DNA of 64,000 nt from Intrasporangium flavum (GCF_001956915.1 NZ_MLJO01000021.1:1-64000), one strand, 5' to 3'; shown: positions 18,205 to 27,746, counted from the stretch's first letter. Notes: generated by a model from the sequence alone, not told the origin. Numbers and translations: made by a program.

Positions 18205-18699
18205 TCAGCGCGGCTGGGCGACGGAGCGGCTGCGCCCCCGGAACTCCGCGACGACGGCACCGTCCGCCTCCCGCGTGACCGTGACGTCGGTGAGGCCGCT
18301 GCGGCCGTACGCGGTGCGCACCTGCGCGTCGGCGACCAGCACGTCGCCGAGGCGTCCGGGCGTCGTGAAGGTGACGTCGGCGCCGGCCGCGACGGTGAGG
18401 GCGCCACGGGAGTTGCAGGCGAGGGCGAACGCGGAGTCGGCGAGGGTGAAGATGAACCCGCCGTGGCAGATGTCGTGGCCGTTGACCATGTCCTCGCGCA
18501 CCGGCATCCGCACGACCGCGTGGTCGCGCTCGAGCACGACGGCGTCCATGCCGAGCCGCCGCGAGGCCTCGTCGTCGGACCACATCCGGCGGGCGAACGC
18601 GACACCGTCCGCGACGCCCTCCACGACGTCGTCACCGATGCCCGACGCGTCACCGACGCCCGACGCGTCCAGCGCGCCGGACGCGTCCGCGGGCGTCAC
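18205..18699 (-). CDS. paaI: PaaI-type hotdog-fold thioesterase
   Basis: Acyl-CoA thioesterase of the phenylacetate pathway, which in characterised systems clears dead-end CoA esters. 164 residues. The hotdog core shows GMDAVVLERDHAVVRMPVREDMVNGHDICHGGFIFTLADSAFALACNS; the HGG-F-LAD motif is diagnostic. GTG 18699 overlaps the paaH stop by 4 nt. Oddity: residues 2-24 are a repeat, DASG in three 18-nt units each built on GACGCGTC (18644, 18662, 18680), added before the conserved domain. Confidence 0.9.
   Translation of the reverse strand: MTPADASGALDASGVGDASGIGDDVVEGVADGVAFARRMWSDDEASRRLGMDAVVLERDHAVVRMPVREDMVNGHDICHGGFIFTLADSAFALACNSRGALTVAAGADVTFTTPGRLGDVLVADAQVRTAYGRSGLTDVTVTREADGAVVAEFRGRSRSVAQPR
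18644..18687. repeat. Three GACGCGTC copies at exact 18-nt spacing inside paaI
   Basis: GACGCGTC starts at 18644, 18662 and 18680. The 18-nt unit keeps the frame and encodes DASG plus two or three variable residues at the thioesterase N-terminus. The pattern suggests recent tandem duplication around the palindrome. Confidence 0.85.
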
Positions 18700-19928
18700 G
18701 CGAGGCTCCCGTCGGTCAGCGCGGGGCTCGGCCGGTACCGGCCGCCGGGGAACGCGGCGTCGAGCTCGGCGACCTGCCGGGCCACGACGTCGAACCCGAT
18801 CTCGCGGCCCCACGCGATCGGCCCCTTGGGGTAGCGCATGCCCAGGCGCATCGCGACGTCGACGTCGTCGGCGCTCGCCTCGCCGCGGTGCACGAGGTCG
18901 ACAGCCTCGTTGACGAGCATCGCGAGCGTCCGGGCCAGGGGGTCGGTCTCGAGGGGACCGCCGACGAGCCGCTCGGCGAGCTCGAGGTCGGGCTCGGCGT
19001 CGGTCGGGGCCCCGTCGGTGCCGTAGGTGTAGACGCCGGCGCCGGTCTTGCGGCCGAGGCGACCGGCCTCGACGAGCCGGCGCTGGAGGTCGGTGGGGGT
19101 GTAGCGCTCGTCGCGGCCGGTCTGCTCCCACACCGATGTGCCGACCGCGAGGTTGACGTCCTGGCCGATGAAGTCGGTCAGCTCGAGCGGACCCATCGGG
19201 AAGCCGCCCTTCTCGCGGAGGATCCAGTCGACGGTCGCGGCGTCGGCGACCCCGGCCTCGACGATGCGCTGGGCCTCCCCGTAGAACGGCCGCGCCACGC
19301 GGTTGACGATGAACCCCGGTGTCGACGAGCAGCGCACGGGCGTCTTGCCCCACGCCTCCATGAGCGTCGTGGCGTGCTCGACGTAGGCGCGCGAGGTGGC
19401 CGTGCCGTGCACGACCTCGACGAGCCGCATGACCGGCGGCGGGTTGAAGAAGTGCAGGCCGAGCACGCGCTCGGGGTCGGTGACGTCGCGGGCGATGTCG
19501 TCGATGTCGATGCTGCTCGTGTTCGTCGCGAGGACGGTGGTCGAGGGCTGGTGCTCGGCGAGTGCGGCGAAGAGGTCGCGCTTGAGCTCGAGGCTCTCGG
19601 GGGCGGCCTCGATGACGAGCGCACACTCGGGCAGGCCGTCGATGCCGTCGCGCGCGGTGATGCGGGCCAGCGCCGCGGACGCGTGCGACTCCTCCACCCG
19701 GCCCTTCGCGACGAGCCGCTCGAGCGCGGCGCCGATCTTCTCGCGGGACGACGCGGCGCCGCCCGGCACGACGTCGACGAGGACCACCTCGTGCCCGGCG
19801 ACGGCGGCCACCTGGGCGATGCCGGCCCCCATCGCGCCGGCGCCGATGACGGCGACCCGGCCGAAGGAGCTCGTCGGGGCGTCCTCGGGGCTGTCGGTCC
19901 GGGTGCTCGTGTCGAGGTCGGGGTCCAT
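18696..19928 (-). CDS. paaH: 3-hydroxyacyl-CoA dehydrogenase (PaaH type)
   Basis: NAD-dependent 3-hydroxyacyl (3-hydroxyadipyl)-CoA dehydrogenase, 410 residues from ATG 19928. Rossmann motif VAVIGAGAMGAGIAQVAAVAGHEVVLVD; catalytic region LGLHFFNPPPVMRLVEVV with the key His; PGFIVNRVARPFYGEAQRIVEAGVA joins to the C-terminal domain GGFPMGPLELTDFIGQDVN. A second C-terminal domain copy (LARTLAMLVNEAVDLVHRGEASADDVDVAMRLGMRYPKGPIAW) makes it the longer PaaH/PaaC form. Overlaps paaI (GTGA), so the two are probably co-translated. Confidence 0.92.
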   Translation of the reverse strand: MDPDLDTSTRTDSPEDAPTSSFGRVAVIGAGAMGAGIAQVAAVAGHEVVLVDVVPGGAASSREKIGAALERLVAKGRVEESHASAALARITARDGIDGLPECALVIEAAPESLELKRDLFAALAEHQPSTTVLATNTSSIDIDDIARDVTDPERVLGLHFFNPPPVMRLVEVVHGTATSRAYVEHATTLMEAWGKTPVRCSSTPGFIVNRVARPFYGEAQRIVEAGVADAATVDWILREKGGFPMGPLELTDFIGQDVNLAVGTSVWEQTGRDERYTPTDLQRRLVEAGRLGRKTGAGVYTYGTDGAPTDAEPDLELAERLVGGPLETDPLARTLAMLVNEAVDLVHRGEASADDVDVAMRLGMRYPKGPIAWGREIGFDVVARQVAELDAAFPGGRYRPSPALTDGSLA

Positions 19929-20008
19929 GCCTCCATCCTGCCCACACCGCTCGGGCGGCGGGACCTTGGGCTGTGGCGGTCCCGGTGGCGTTCGGCGAGC
20001 CTGAAGGT

Positions 20009-21157
20009 GTGGCACGCCCCCGTCCGAGCCGGATCCTGTTCGTGGGCACCCTCACCCTCGCGGTGCTCGCGGGATGCGGCGCGCCGGGCGCGACCACCCC
20101 GGCCGCATCACCCGGCTCCCCGACGACCGCCACGGTCGCGCCCACGACGCCGGGCACACCCTCGGCCGGCCCCGACGCGTCGCGCGGCCGGCCGACGGCC
20201 TCGCCCCGGCCGACGCCCTCGACGACGCCCTCGACGACGCCTGCGCCGGTGCCGGCCCTGCGGGTCGGCCGGGCGGCGTGGGTGGCGGTGTCGGTCGCCA
20301 CGCTGTGGCGCTCACCGTCCGCGCCCCGGCCCGTCGACCTGCCCGCCCTGCAGGCGCCGGCGCGAGTCCGCACGTGGCTCGCGGCGATGACCCTGTCCGA
20401 CCGCCGCGGCCTGAGCGGCCGTGCCGACACCCAGGCGCTGCTCGGCGAGCGGGTCGTCATCACCGCGCGGCGCGGCACCTGGGCGGCGGTCGTCGTGCCC
20501 GACCAGCCCTCGCCCCTCGACGCGCGCGGCTACCCGGGCTGGGTGCCGGCGGCGCAGCTGAGCGCGGTCGCGCCGCGGTCCACGGTCCGTGAGGCGACGG
20601 TCACCGCGAGCACCGCGTGGCTGAGGGAGGACTCGGCGGCGGCCGACCGCGTCGTCGAGGTCAGCTTCGGCACCCGCCTGCCCAGCCTGGGTGTCACAGG
20701 CGCGTGGGTGCGGGTGGCCCTGCCGGGCGGCCGGGTGCTGCGCGCGCGTGCGGCCGACGTGTCGGTCGTCGCCGTCGGAGCGTCCGCCCTGCCGACGACG
20801 GGCGCCGCACGCGTCGCGTCGGCCGAGCAGTTCGTCGGGCTGCCCTACCTGTGGGCGGGCACGTCGGGCTTCGGCTTCGACTGCTCGGGGCTGACGCACC
20901 TCGTGCTGCGGGTGCACGGCGTGCGGATCCCGCGCGACGCCGGCCCGCAGTCGCGGTCGGGTCGTGGTGTCGAAACGGGAGCGCTGCGCCCCGGTGACCT
21001 GCTCTTCTACGCGGCGGCGGACTCGGTGCACCACGTGACGATGTACGCCGGTGCCGGTCTCGTCGTGCACGCTCCGCACACCGGTGCGGTGGTCGAGGTC
21101 GTGCCCGCCTCGACGCCGCCCCTCGCCGCCGAGTTCACCGTCGCGCGGCGCTACTAG
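20009..21157 (+). CDS. NlpC/P60-family cell-wall hydrolase, lipoprotein
   Basis: Exported peptidase-like protein of about 382 residues. From GTG 20009 it begins with a basic stretch then LFVGTLTLAVLAGC, a lipoprotein signal (Cys23). A Thr/Pro/Ser/Ala linker (25-80) includes a GACGCGTC site. SH3-like segments cover about 90-250. The NlpC/P60 domain has the catalytic Cys in GFGFDCSGLTHLVLR, His in SVHHVTMYAG and a third polar residue in VVHAPH. Family members cut peptidoglycan stem peptides. A GTG at 19973 is also in frame, but the signal peptide fits 20009. It sits, oddly, between paaH and paaN, divergent from paaH. Confidence 0.88.
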   Translation: MARPRPSRILFVGTLTLAVLAGCGAPGATTPAASPGSPTTATVAPTTPGTPSAGPDASRGRPTASPRPTPSTTPSTTPAPVPALRVGRAAWVAVSVATLWRSPSAPRPVDLPALQAPARVRTWLAAMTLSDRRGLSGRADTQALLGERVVITARRGTWAAVVVPDQPSPLDARGYPGWVPAAQLSAVAPRSTVREATVTASTAWLREDSAAADRVVEVSFGTRLPSLGVTGAWVRVALPGGRVLRARAADVSVVAVGASALPTTGAARVASAEQFVGLPYLWAGTSGFGFDCSGLTHLVLRVHGVRIPRDAGPQSRSGRGVETGALRPGDLLFYAAADSVHHVTMYAGAGLVVHAPHTGAVVEVVPASTPPLAAEFTVARRY

Positions 21158-21167
21158 CATCGAGGGC

Positions 21168-22895
21168 GTGACCGCACCGGCAACGACGCCCGCCACCCAC
21201 CCGCTGCTCGACCGCCACGCCGGCGTCCTCGACGAGATCCGTCAGGCGCTGGCCGGCCGCTCCTACTACTCGCGCTACCCCGAGTCGCCGAGCCCCCGCG
21301 TCTACGGCGAGGACGCCGCCAAGCAGGGCCTCGCCGCCCACGAGGCGCACCTCGGCGCCCCGTTCGACGCGCTCGCGAGCCAGCCGACCGACGGCACGTC
21401 CGTCGGCAGCGAGGTGTCGCCGTACGGCCCGGCCCTCGGCGTCACCTACCCGTCGCTCGACCTCGAGGCCGGTCTCGGCGCGGCGCGGGCGGCCATGGTG
21501 GCCTGGCGCGACGCGGGGCCGCAGGTCCGCGCGGCCGTGTGCGTCGAGATCGTCGACCGCATCAACGCGCGCTCCTTCGAGATCGCCAACGCGGTCATGC
21601 ACACGTCGGGCCAGCCGTTCGTCATGTCGTTCCAGGCCGGTGGCCCACACGCCCAGGACCGCGCCGTCGAGGCGGTCGCGGCCGGGCTCGTCGAGCAGGA
21701 GCGCGTGCCGGCGTCGGTCGTCTGGGAGAAGCCGGGCAAGGACCGCGAGGGCAACCCCGCGCCGCTGCGGATGCAGAAGGACTACCGCATCGTGCCGCGG
21801 GGCGTGGCCCTCGTCATCGGCTGCAACACCTTCCCGACGTGGAACGCCTACCCGGGCATCTTCGCCTCGCTCGTCACCGGCAACGCCGTCGTCGTCAAGC
21901 CGCACCCGCGCGCCGTGCTGCCGCTCGCGATCTCCGTGGCGATCGCCCGCGAGGTGCTCGCCGAGGCGGGCTTCGACCCGGCGCTCGTGCAGCTCGCGCC
22001 CGAGGCCGACGGACAGGGCCTGGCCAAGGTGCTCGCCGAGCGTCCCGAGGTCGCGATCATCGACTACACCGGCGGCCCGACGTTCGGTGCCTGGCTCGAG
22101 GAGCACGGCGCCGCCGCCGGCAAGCTCGTCTACACCGAGAAGGCCGGCCTCAACACCGTCGTCGTCGACTCCACCGACAACCTGCGCGGCACGCTCGGCA
22201 ACCTCGCCTTCAGCCTGACGCTCTACTCCGGCCAGATGTGCACGGCCCCGCAGAACCTCTACGTGCCCGCCGGCGGCGTCGACACCGACGAGGGCCACCT
22301 GTCCTTCGAGGAGTTCGGCGAGAAGCTCGCCGGCGCCGTGTCGCGCCTCACTGGCGACGACGCCAAGGCCGTCGAGCTGCTCGGCGCCACCGTCAACGAC
22401 CAGGTGCGCACCAACGCCGACTCGCTCGACGACCTCGCCGGCGACGCCGAGGGACGCGTCGTGCTCGAGTCGCGACGCGTCGTGCACCCCGCGTGGCCCG
22501 ACGCCGTCGTGCGCGCCCCCGGGCTCGTCGCCGTCGACGTCGCCCGCGAGGACGTCTACACGCAGGAGTGCTTCGGGCCGGTCGGCTTCCTCATCCGCAC
22601 CGCCTCGACCGAGCAGTCGCTGGCCCAGCTCGCCGACACCGTCCGCGAGCACGGCGCCATGACCGCCGCGGTCTACTCGACGTCCGAGGACGTGCTCGAC
22701 CGCGCCCGCGATGCCGCGGCCGAGGGCGGCGTCGCGCTGTCGGAGAACCTCACCGGTCAGGTGTTCGTCAACCAGACCGCCGCGTTCTCCGACTTCCACG
22801 GCACCGGGGCCAACCCGGCCGCCAACGCCGCGTACACCGACGCCGCGTTCGTCGCGAACCGCTTCCGCGTCATCACCTCGCGCAGGCACGTGTGA
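21168..22895 (+). CDS. paaN: Phenylacetic acid degradation protein PaaN (aldehyde dehydrogenase-like)
   Basis: Protein of 575 residues, GTG start at 21168, 10 nt after the NlpC stop. It is an aldehyde-dehydrogenase-fold protein of the PaaN type: VALVIGCNTFPTWNAYPGIFASLVTGNAVVVKPHPRAVLP (cofactor loop), IDYTGGPTFGAWLEE, and the nucleophile region LTLYSGQMCTAPQNLYVP with Cys. In characterised pathways PaaZ/PaaN proteins take part in ring opening or semialdehyde oxidation; no MaoC hydratase domain is seen here, so only the dehydrogenase half is present. The downstream MFS gene overlaps by 4 nt (GTGA), so they are probably coupled. Confidence 0.88.
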   Translation: MTAPATTPATHPLLDRHAGVLDEIRQALAGRSYYSRYPESPSPRVYGEDAAKQGLAAHEAHLGAPFDALASQPTDGTSVGSEVSPYGPALGVTYPSLDLEAGLGAARAAMVAWRDAGPQVRAAVCVEIVDRINARSFEIANAVMHTSGQPFVMSFQAGGPHAQDRAVEAVAAGLVEQERVPASVVWEKPGKDREGNPAPLRMQKDYRIVPRGVALVIGCNTFPTWNAYPGIFASLVTGNAVVVKPHPRAVLPLAISVAIAREVLAEAGFDPALVQLAPEADGQGLAKVLAERPEVAIIDYTGGPTFGAWLEEHGAAAGKLVYTEKAGLNTVVVDSTDNLRGTLGNLAFSLTLYSGQMCTAPQNLYVPAGGVDTDEGHLSFEEFGEKLAGAVSRLTGDDAKAVELLGATVNDQVRTNADSLDDLAGDAEGRVVLESRRVVHPAWPDAVVRAPGLVAVDVAREDVYTQECFGPVGFLIRTASTEQSLAQLADTVREHGAMTAAVYSTSEDVLDRARDAAAEGGVALSENLTGQVFVNQTAAFSDFHGTGANPAANAAYTDAAFVANRFRVITSRRHV

Positions 22896-24307
22896 CCGCT
22901 GACGAGGGCGTGCGACGCCCCGACGCGCCGGGCGCGTCGGGCGCGTCGGTGGCGGCGTCCCCGGGTGCGCTCGACGACCGGGCTGCCTTGCAGCGCAGGG
23001 TGGTCCGCACCCTCGTGGGATCGCAGGTGCTCGGCGGCGTCGGCATGGCGTGCGGCATCGCCGTCGGTGCCCTCATCGCCGAGGACCTCAGCGGCACGGA
23101 GGCCCTCGCCGGGGTCGGCACCACCTCGCAGGTGCTCGGCACGGCGCTGCTCACCATCCCGGTCGCCCGCGCCACGGCGGCCCGGGGCCGACGCGTCGGG
23201 CTGCGGCTCGGCCTGTCCGTGGCGTTCGTCGGCGCGGCCCTCGTGCTCGTCGCCGCGGTGCTCCGCTCGTTCCCGCTCTTCGTCGTCGGCATGTTCCTCT
23301 TCGGCGGCGGCACGACGGCCAACAACCAGACGCGCTACGCCGCCGCCGACCTCGCCGAGCCCGCGCGTCGTGGCCGTGACCTGTCGATCGTCGTGTGGGC
23401 CACGACGATCGGGTCGGTCGCCGGACCCAACCTCGTCGGCCCGGGCAAGCAGGTCGCGCACGCGCTCGGGCTGCCCGAGCTCGCCGGCGTCTTCACGTTC
23501 TCGCTCGTCGGGTTCGTCCTGGCCTGGCTCGTCGTCGACCGCTTCCTGCGGCCCGACCCGTTGCTCACCGCCCGTCGTCTCGACGCCGAGGCCCGGGTCG
23601 CGGACACCGCGTCCCGAGGCGTGGACGCCCCCGCGGCGGGTGCCGCAGCAACGGCCGACCCGGCCGCCGCGTCGGTGGCCGACGTGCCGAACCACGACGG
23701 CTCGATGCGCCGCGGCCTGGCCGTCGTGCGGGCCAGGCCCCGCGCACTGCAGGGCATGCTCGTCATGGCGCTCGGGCACCTCGTCATGGTCAGCGTCATG
23801 GTCATGACGCCGATCCACATGAAGCACGGGCACGCCGAGCTCGAGGTGATCGGTTTCGTCATCTCGGTGCACATCCTCGGCATGTTCGCGCTGTCGCCGC
23901 TCGTCGGGATGGCCGTGGACCGGTGGGGGAGCCAGTGGGTCGCCACGACCGGCGGTGCGGTGCTCATGGTCGCGGCAGTGCTCGCGTCGTGGACCGAGGC
24001 CGGGTGGTCGGGCCTGCTGCTCGTCGCGCTCTTCCTCCTCGGCGTCGGCTGGTCGTGCACCCTCGTGTCCGGCTCGACGCTGCTCACGGCGGCGGTCTCC
24101 ACCGACGAGCGCCCCGCGACGCAGGGGCTGGCCGACGTCGTCATGGGCCTGGCCGGTGCGCTCGGCGGCGTGGCGGCCGGCGTCGTCGTCGGGTCGCTCG
24201 GCTACGGCGCGCTGGCGTCGGGATCGGCCGTCGTCGGGGCTGTCGTCCTCGTGCTCGGCGCCGCGGCGGTCGTGCGCTCCGGACGCCCGACGCCCGCCTC
24301 CGCCTGA
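22892..24307 (+). CDS. MFS transporter
   Basis: Membrane transporter of 471 residues with about 12 helices; GTG start inside the paaN stop. Helices are readable from LVGSQVLGGVGMACGIAVGALIAEDL to the end, with a typical cytoplasmic loop RRGRDLSIVVWATTIGSVAGPNLVGPG and a central linker of about 50 residues (AEARVADTASRGVDAPAAGAAATADPAAAS). The C-terminal half has LGMFALSPLVGMAVDRWGSQW. Substrate unknown; coupling to paaN hints at an aromatic acid or related compound, but this is inference. The stop is 19 nt from the convergent DUF1304 stop. Confidence 0.88.
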   Translation: MTADEGVRRPDAPGASGASVAASPGALDDRAALQRRVVRTLVGSQVLGGVGMACGIAVGALIAEDLSGTEALAGVGTTSQVLGTALLTIPVARATAARGRRVGLRLGLSVAFVGAALVLVAAVLRSFPLFVVGMFLFGGGTTANNQTRYAAADLAEPARRGRDLSIVVWATTIGSVAGPNLVGPGKQVAHALGLPELAGVFTFSLVGFVLAWLVVDRFLRPDPLLTARRLDAEARVADTASRGVDAPAAGAAATADPAAASVADVPNHDGSMRRGLAVVRARPRALQGMLVMALGHLVMVSVMVMTPIHMKHGHAELEVIGFVISVHILGMFALSPLVGMAVDRWGSQWVATTGGAVLMVAAVLASWTEAGWSGLLLVALFLLGVGWSCTLVSGSTLLTAAVSTDERPATQGLADVVMGLAGALGGVAAGVVVGSLGYGALASGSAVVGAVVLVLGAAAVVRSGRPTPASA

Positions 24308-24326
24308 TCCACAGCGGGAGCGAGGG

Positions 24327-24707
24327 TCAGGCGAGGAGCGTCAGGACGAAGCCGAGCAGGGGGACCGTGCCCTGGGTCAGGGCGGCGCGCAGGTAGCCCG
24401 GGCCGGTGGTCGTGAGGACCACGGCGGCGGCGACCATGGAACCGGTGCAGAAGAGCATCAGCGTCGTGCCGGCCGCCTCGTGCCCGAGGGCCAGCAGCAC
24501 GATGCCGAGGCCGGCGCCGAGCCCGAGGAACAGGTTGTAGAAGCCCTGGTTGTAGGCCATCGGGCGGGTGGTGTCGGCGGCGGCCTGGTCGGCGACCCCG
24601 AACCGGCGCCACACCTCGGGCCGGGTCCAGCCGACCGACTCCATCCAGAAGATGTACACGTGCAGCAGGGCCGCCAGGCCCACGACGACGCTCGCGACGA
24701 CGCTCAT
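24327..24707 (-). CDS. DUF1304 membrane protein
   Basis: Small membrane protein, 126 residues, four predicted helices. Family markers: LHVYIFWMESVGWTRPEVWRRFG near the N-terminus and AYNQGFYNLFLGLGAGLG in the second helix. Function is unknown for the family. ATG 24707 is the only sensible start. It lies 44 nt upstream of nothing on its own strand but follows sbcC's stop region across a short gap (sbcC stop at 24752), so it could be read from the sbcDC transcript. Confidence 0.88.
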   Translation of the reverse strand: MSVVASVVVGLAALLHVYIFWMESVGWTRPEVWRRFGVADQAAADTTRPMAYNQGFYNLFLGLGAGLGIVLLALGHEAAGTTLMLFCTGSMVAAAVVLTTTGPGYLRAALTQGTVPLLGFVLTLLA

Positions 24708-24751
24708 GTCCGCAGCGTAGGCCCGCGGGTGGCTCGGGGCCCGGTAGGCGC

Positions 24752-27745
24752 TCAGGCCGTGACGCGCAGGGTCGAGGTGCGGTCGGGGCGGACGAGTACC
24801 TCGATGCGGTCGGCCACCCGCGACTTCAGCTCGGTCACGTGGCTGATGATGCCGACGGTCCGCCCTCCCTCGCGCAGCCCCTCGAGGGTGTGCATGACGT
24901 CGTCGAGGACGTCCGGGTCGAGGGTGCCGAAGCCCTCGTCGACGAAGAGCGTGCCGAGGTCGACGCCGCCGGACTCGGCCCGCACGACCTCGGCGAGGGC
25001 CAGGGCGAGGGCGAGGGACACGTAGAAGGTCTCGCCGCCCGACAGCGTGCCGACCTCGCGGACCTGGTTGGTGTGCATGTCGTGGACGCGCACGCCGAGG
25101 CCCGACTTGGCGTTGCCCTTCTTGGCGTCGGTGTGCTCGAGCGTGTACCGGCCGCCGGAGAACCGGGCGAGCTCGGTGTTGGCCGCCGACAGCACCTCGG
25201 TGAACCGCCGGATGAGGACGTACTTGGCGAGGTCGAGGTTGAGCTGGTTGTCGCCGTTGCCCGCGACGAGCAGGCCGACCCGGACGGCGTCGGCGGTCTC
25301 GGCGATGACGGCGGCGTTGGCCTCCAGGGCGGCCGTGATGTGGCCGACGCGCTGCTTGGTGCGGGCGACCTGGCCGCGGAGGGCGCCGTGGTCGCGGGCG
25401 GCCTCCTCCATCTCCTTCTTCGCGGTCTTCTCGAGGGCGACCATCGGCTCGAGGTCGTCGAAGAGCGCCCCGAGCTGGACGTCGGCCAGCTCGGGACCGG
25501 ACAGCCCGGCCTTGACCCGCGTGCACGCGGTCTCGAAGTCGGCGATCTCCTTCTCCCGGGCCGTGATCCACTCCATCGGGCGGTCGGCCGCGAAGAACTG
25601 TGCGACGTCGGTGAACCCGGCTGCGAGCAGGTCGGCGTCGCGGGCGGCCTCGTCCTCGGCGACGCTGGCGCGCGCGACGTCGCGGGCCCCGAGGGCGTCG
25701 ACGAGGGCGTCGACGCGGGCGGCCTCGCCGCCGAGCGCCTCGCGCCGTGCGCCGACGCTCGGGTGGCCGTCGCGGGCCAGCTCGACCTGCGCGGTCTCGG
25801 TGTCGACGCGCTCGGCGAGCTGCTCGACGCCGTGCTCGGTCCGCGCGACCTCGGCGGTGAGCGCGGTGGACGCGTCGGTGAGCTCGGCCTGGCGTGCCCG
25901 CAGGGCGGTGAGGCGCTCGGTGCTCCGGGCGACGTCGTCGCGGGCCGCGAGCGACGCGGCGAGGTCGCCGGCGGCCTGCTCGGCGGCCGCGCGGGCGGCG
26001 TCGAGGCCGAGACCGCCTGCTGCGGCGGCGAGCTCACGGACCTCGGCCCGCACCCCGGCCAGCGCGTCGGCCCGCGCGGCAGCCGCCTCGCGCAGGACGG
26101 TCACCGCATCCTCCTGGGCGCTGACCTGCTCGGCAGTGACGGCGTCGGCGGTCGGTCGGGCGGGCACCGGGTGCTCGACGGAGCCGCACACCGGGCACGG
26201 CTCGCCCTCGCGGAGCGCGAGCCCCAGCTCGCCGGCGATGTCGTCGATGCGGGCCCGCCGCAGGTGCGCGAGGTCGGTCTCGCCGGACCGCAGCGCCTCC
26301 AGGGCAGCGGTGGCGGCGGCCTCGGCGGCGGGCACCCGCGCGAGGGCGGCGTCGTGCGCCGTGGCGGACTCGAGGCGGCGACGGGCCGACTCGGCGGCCT
26401 GCGCCCGCACGTCGAGCAGCGACACGAGGTCGCGGGCGGCGGCGAGGGCGCGCTCGTGCTGCTCGAGGGTGGCCGGCAGCCCGGCGAGCTCGGCGCCCAG
26501 CGCGTCGAGACGGCGCCGGGCGGCGGTGAGCGACCGACGCGCCTCGTCGAGCCGGTCGCGCCGCGTCGACACCGCCCGTTCGAGCTCGAGGGCCGAGGCG
26601 AGCCCGCCGATGACCTCGCGCAGCGACGCGGCGGCCACCCGGAGCTCGGCCACCGAGCCCTCGCGCAGGGTGGGGTCGACCCTGCCGCGCGCTGCGGCCA
26701 GCGACGACTCGGCCTGCCTCAGGTGCCCCTCGCTCGTGGCGAGGGTGCGCACGGCGCCGGCCACCGGGCGGGCCTGCCGCGCCAGCGACACGGCCCGGCG
26801 CAGCTCGTCGAACTCGACGGCCCGCGCCCCGAGGCTCTCGTCCTGGCGCTGGAGCTCGAGGAGGCGCTCGCGGCGCTGCATCCGCAGGCGCGCGTCGCCG
26901 ACCATGGAGGCCATCTGCTGGTGCGACTCGATGGCCTCGCGGCTGCGCTTGGCGGCGTGGCGCTCGCGCGTGACGAGGTCGTCGACGACCTCCGCGAGCT
27001 CGGCCGCGAGCAGGTCGGGCGCCGACCGGCTCGTCTCGGCGAGGGCGTCGCGGGCGGCGTCGTCGAGCCCGGCCGACACCGCGAAGGCGTGGACGGCGTC
27101 GCGGATCTCTGCGACGGCGCCGGCCCGCCGGGCCTGTGCCTCGCGGCCGGCCTCGACGACCTCGTCCTGGACGCGGCGGAAGAACGCCGTGCCGAAGACC
27201 TTCTCGAGCAGCTTGCCCTTGTCCTCGGACCGCGCCCGCAGGAACGTCGCGAACTCGCCCTGCGGCAGGATCACGGTCTGCACGAACTGGTCGCGGGTCA
27301 GCCCGACGGCGCGGGTGATCTCGTCGTCGCAGTCGCCGAGGTTGCTCGAGAGCAGCTCGCCGCCGAGGAGGTCGTCGGGGGTCTGGACGCGCCACAGCTT
27401 GACCGAGGGGTTCTGCACCGTGGTGCCCTCGCCGCGGGTCTTGGGCCGCTCGAAGCGCGGCGTGCGCTGCACCCGGTAGATGCCGCTCTGGGTCTCGAAG
27501 ACGAGCGTGACGACCGGGACGGTGCGCGGGTCGGCGTGGTGGGAGTGGATGCGCTCGACGTCGGCCGAGGCCTGGGCCACCTTGCCGTAGAGGGCGAAGG
27601 TGATGGCGTCGATGATCGTGGACTTGCCCGAGCCGGTGGGGCCCTCGAGGAGGAACAGCCCGGCGCGGCCGACCGCGGCGAAGTCGATGGTCTCGGTGCC
27701 GGCGTACGGGCCGATCGCCGTCATGGACAGGTGGTGCAGCTGCAC
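24752..27745 (-). CDS. sbcC: Exonuclease SbcC (SMC-like ATPase subunit)
   Basis: Large subunit of the SbcCD (Mre11-Rad50-type) nuclease that opens DNA hairpins and processes ends. 997 residues from GTG 27745. N-terminal ATPase half: QLHHLSMTAIGPYAGTETIDF, Walker A EGPTGSGKSTIIDAI (about 35). Long coiled coils flank a zinc hook CPVCGS at about residue 518. C-terminal half: signature LSGGETFYVSLALALALAEVV (about 900) and Walker B LGTLFVDEGFGTLDPD. The start lies 1 nt after the sbcD stop. The host carries many hairpin-capable palindromes, which are SbcCD-type substrates. Confidence 0.96.
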   Translation of the reverse strand: MQLHHLSMTAIGPYAGTETIDFAAVGRAGLFLLEGPTGSGKSTIIDAITFALYGKVAQASADVERIHSHHADPRTVPVVTLVFETQSGIYRVQRTPRFERPKTRGEGTTVQNPSVKLWRVQTPDDLLGGELLSSNLGDCDDEITRAVGLTRDQFVQTVILPQGEFATFLRARSEDKGKLLEKVFGTAFFRRVQDEVVEAGREAQARRAGAVAEIRDAVHAFAVSAGLDDAARDALAETSRSAPDLLAAELAEVVDDLVTRERHAAKRSREAIESHQQMASMVGDARLRMQRRERLLELQRQDESLGARAVEFDELRRAVSLARQARPVAGAVRTLATSEGHLRQAESSLAAARGRVDPTLREGSVAELRVAAASLREVIGGLASALELERAVSTRRDRLDEARRSLTAARRRLDALGAELAGLPATLEQHERALAAARDLVSLLDVRAQAAESARRRLESATAHDAALARVPAAEAAATAALEALRSGETDLAHLRRARIDDIAGELGLALREGEPCPVCGSVEHPVPARPTADAVTAEQVSAQEDAVTVLREAAAARADALAGVRAEVRELAAAAGGLGLDAARAAAEQAAGDLAASLAARDDVARSTERLTALRARQAELTDASTALTAEVARTEHGVEQLAERVDTETAQVELARDGHPSVGARREALGGEAARVDALVDALGARDVARASVAEDEAARDADLLAAGFTDVAQFFAADRPMEWITAREKEIADFETACTRVKAGLSGPELADVQLGALFDDLEPMVALEKTAKKEMEEAARDHGALRGQVARTKQRVGHITAALEANAAVIAETADAVRVGLLVAGNGDNQLNLDLAKYVLIRRFTEVLSAANTELARFSGGRYTLEHTDAKKGNAKSGLGVRVHDMHTNQVREVGTLSGGETFYVSLALALALAEVVRAESGGVDLGTLFVDEGFGTLDPDVLDDVMHTLEGLREGGRTVGIISHVTELKSRVADRIEVLVRPDRTSTLRVTA

Positions 27746-27746
27746 G

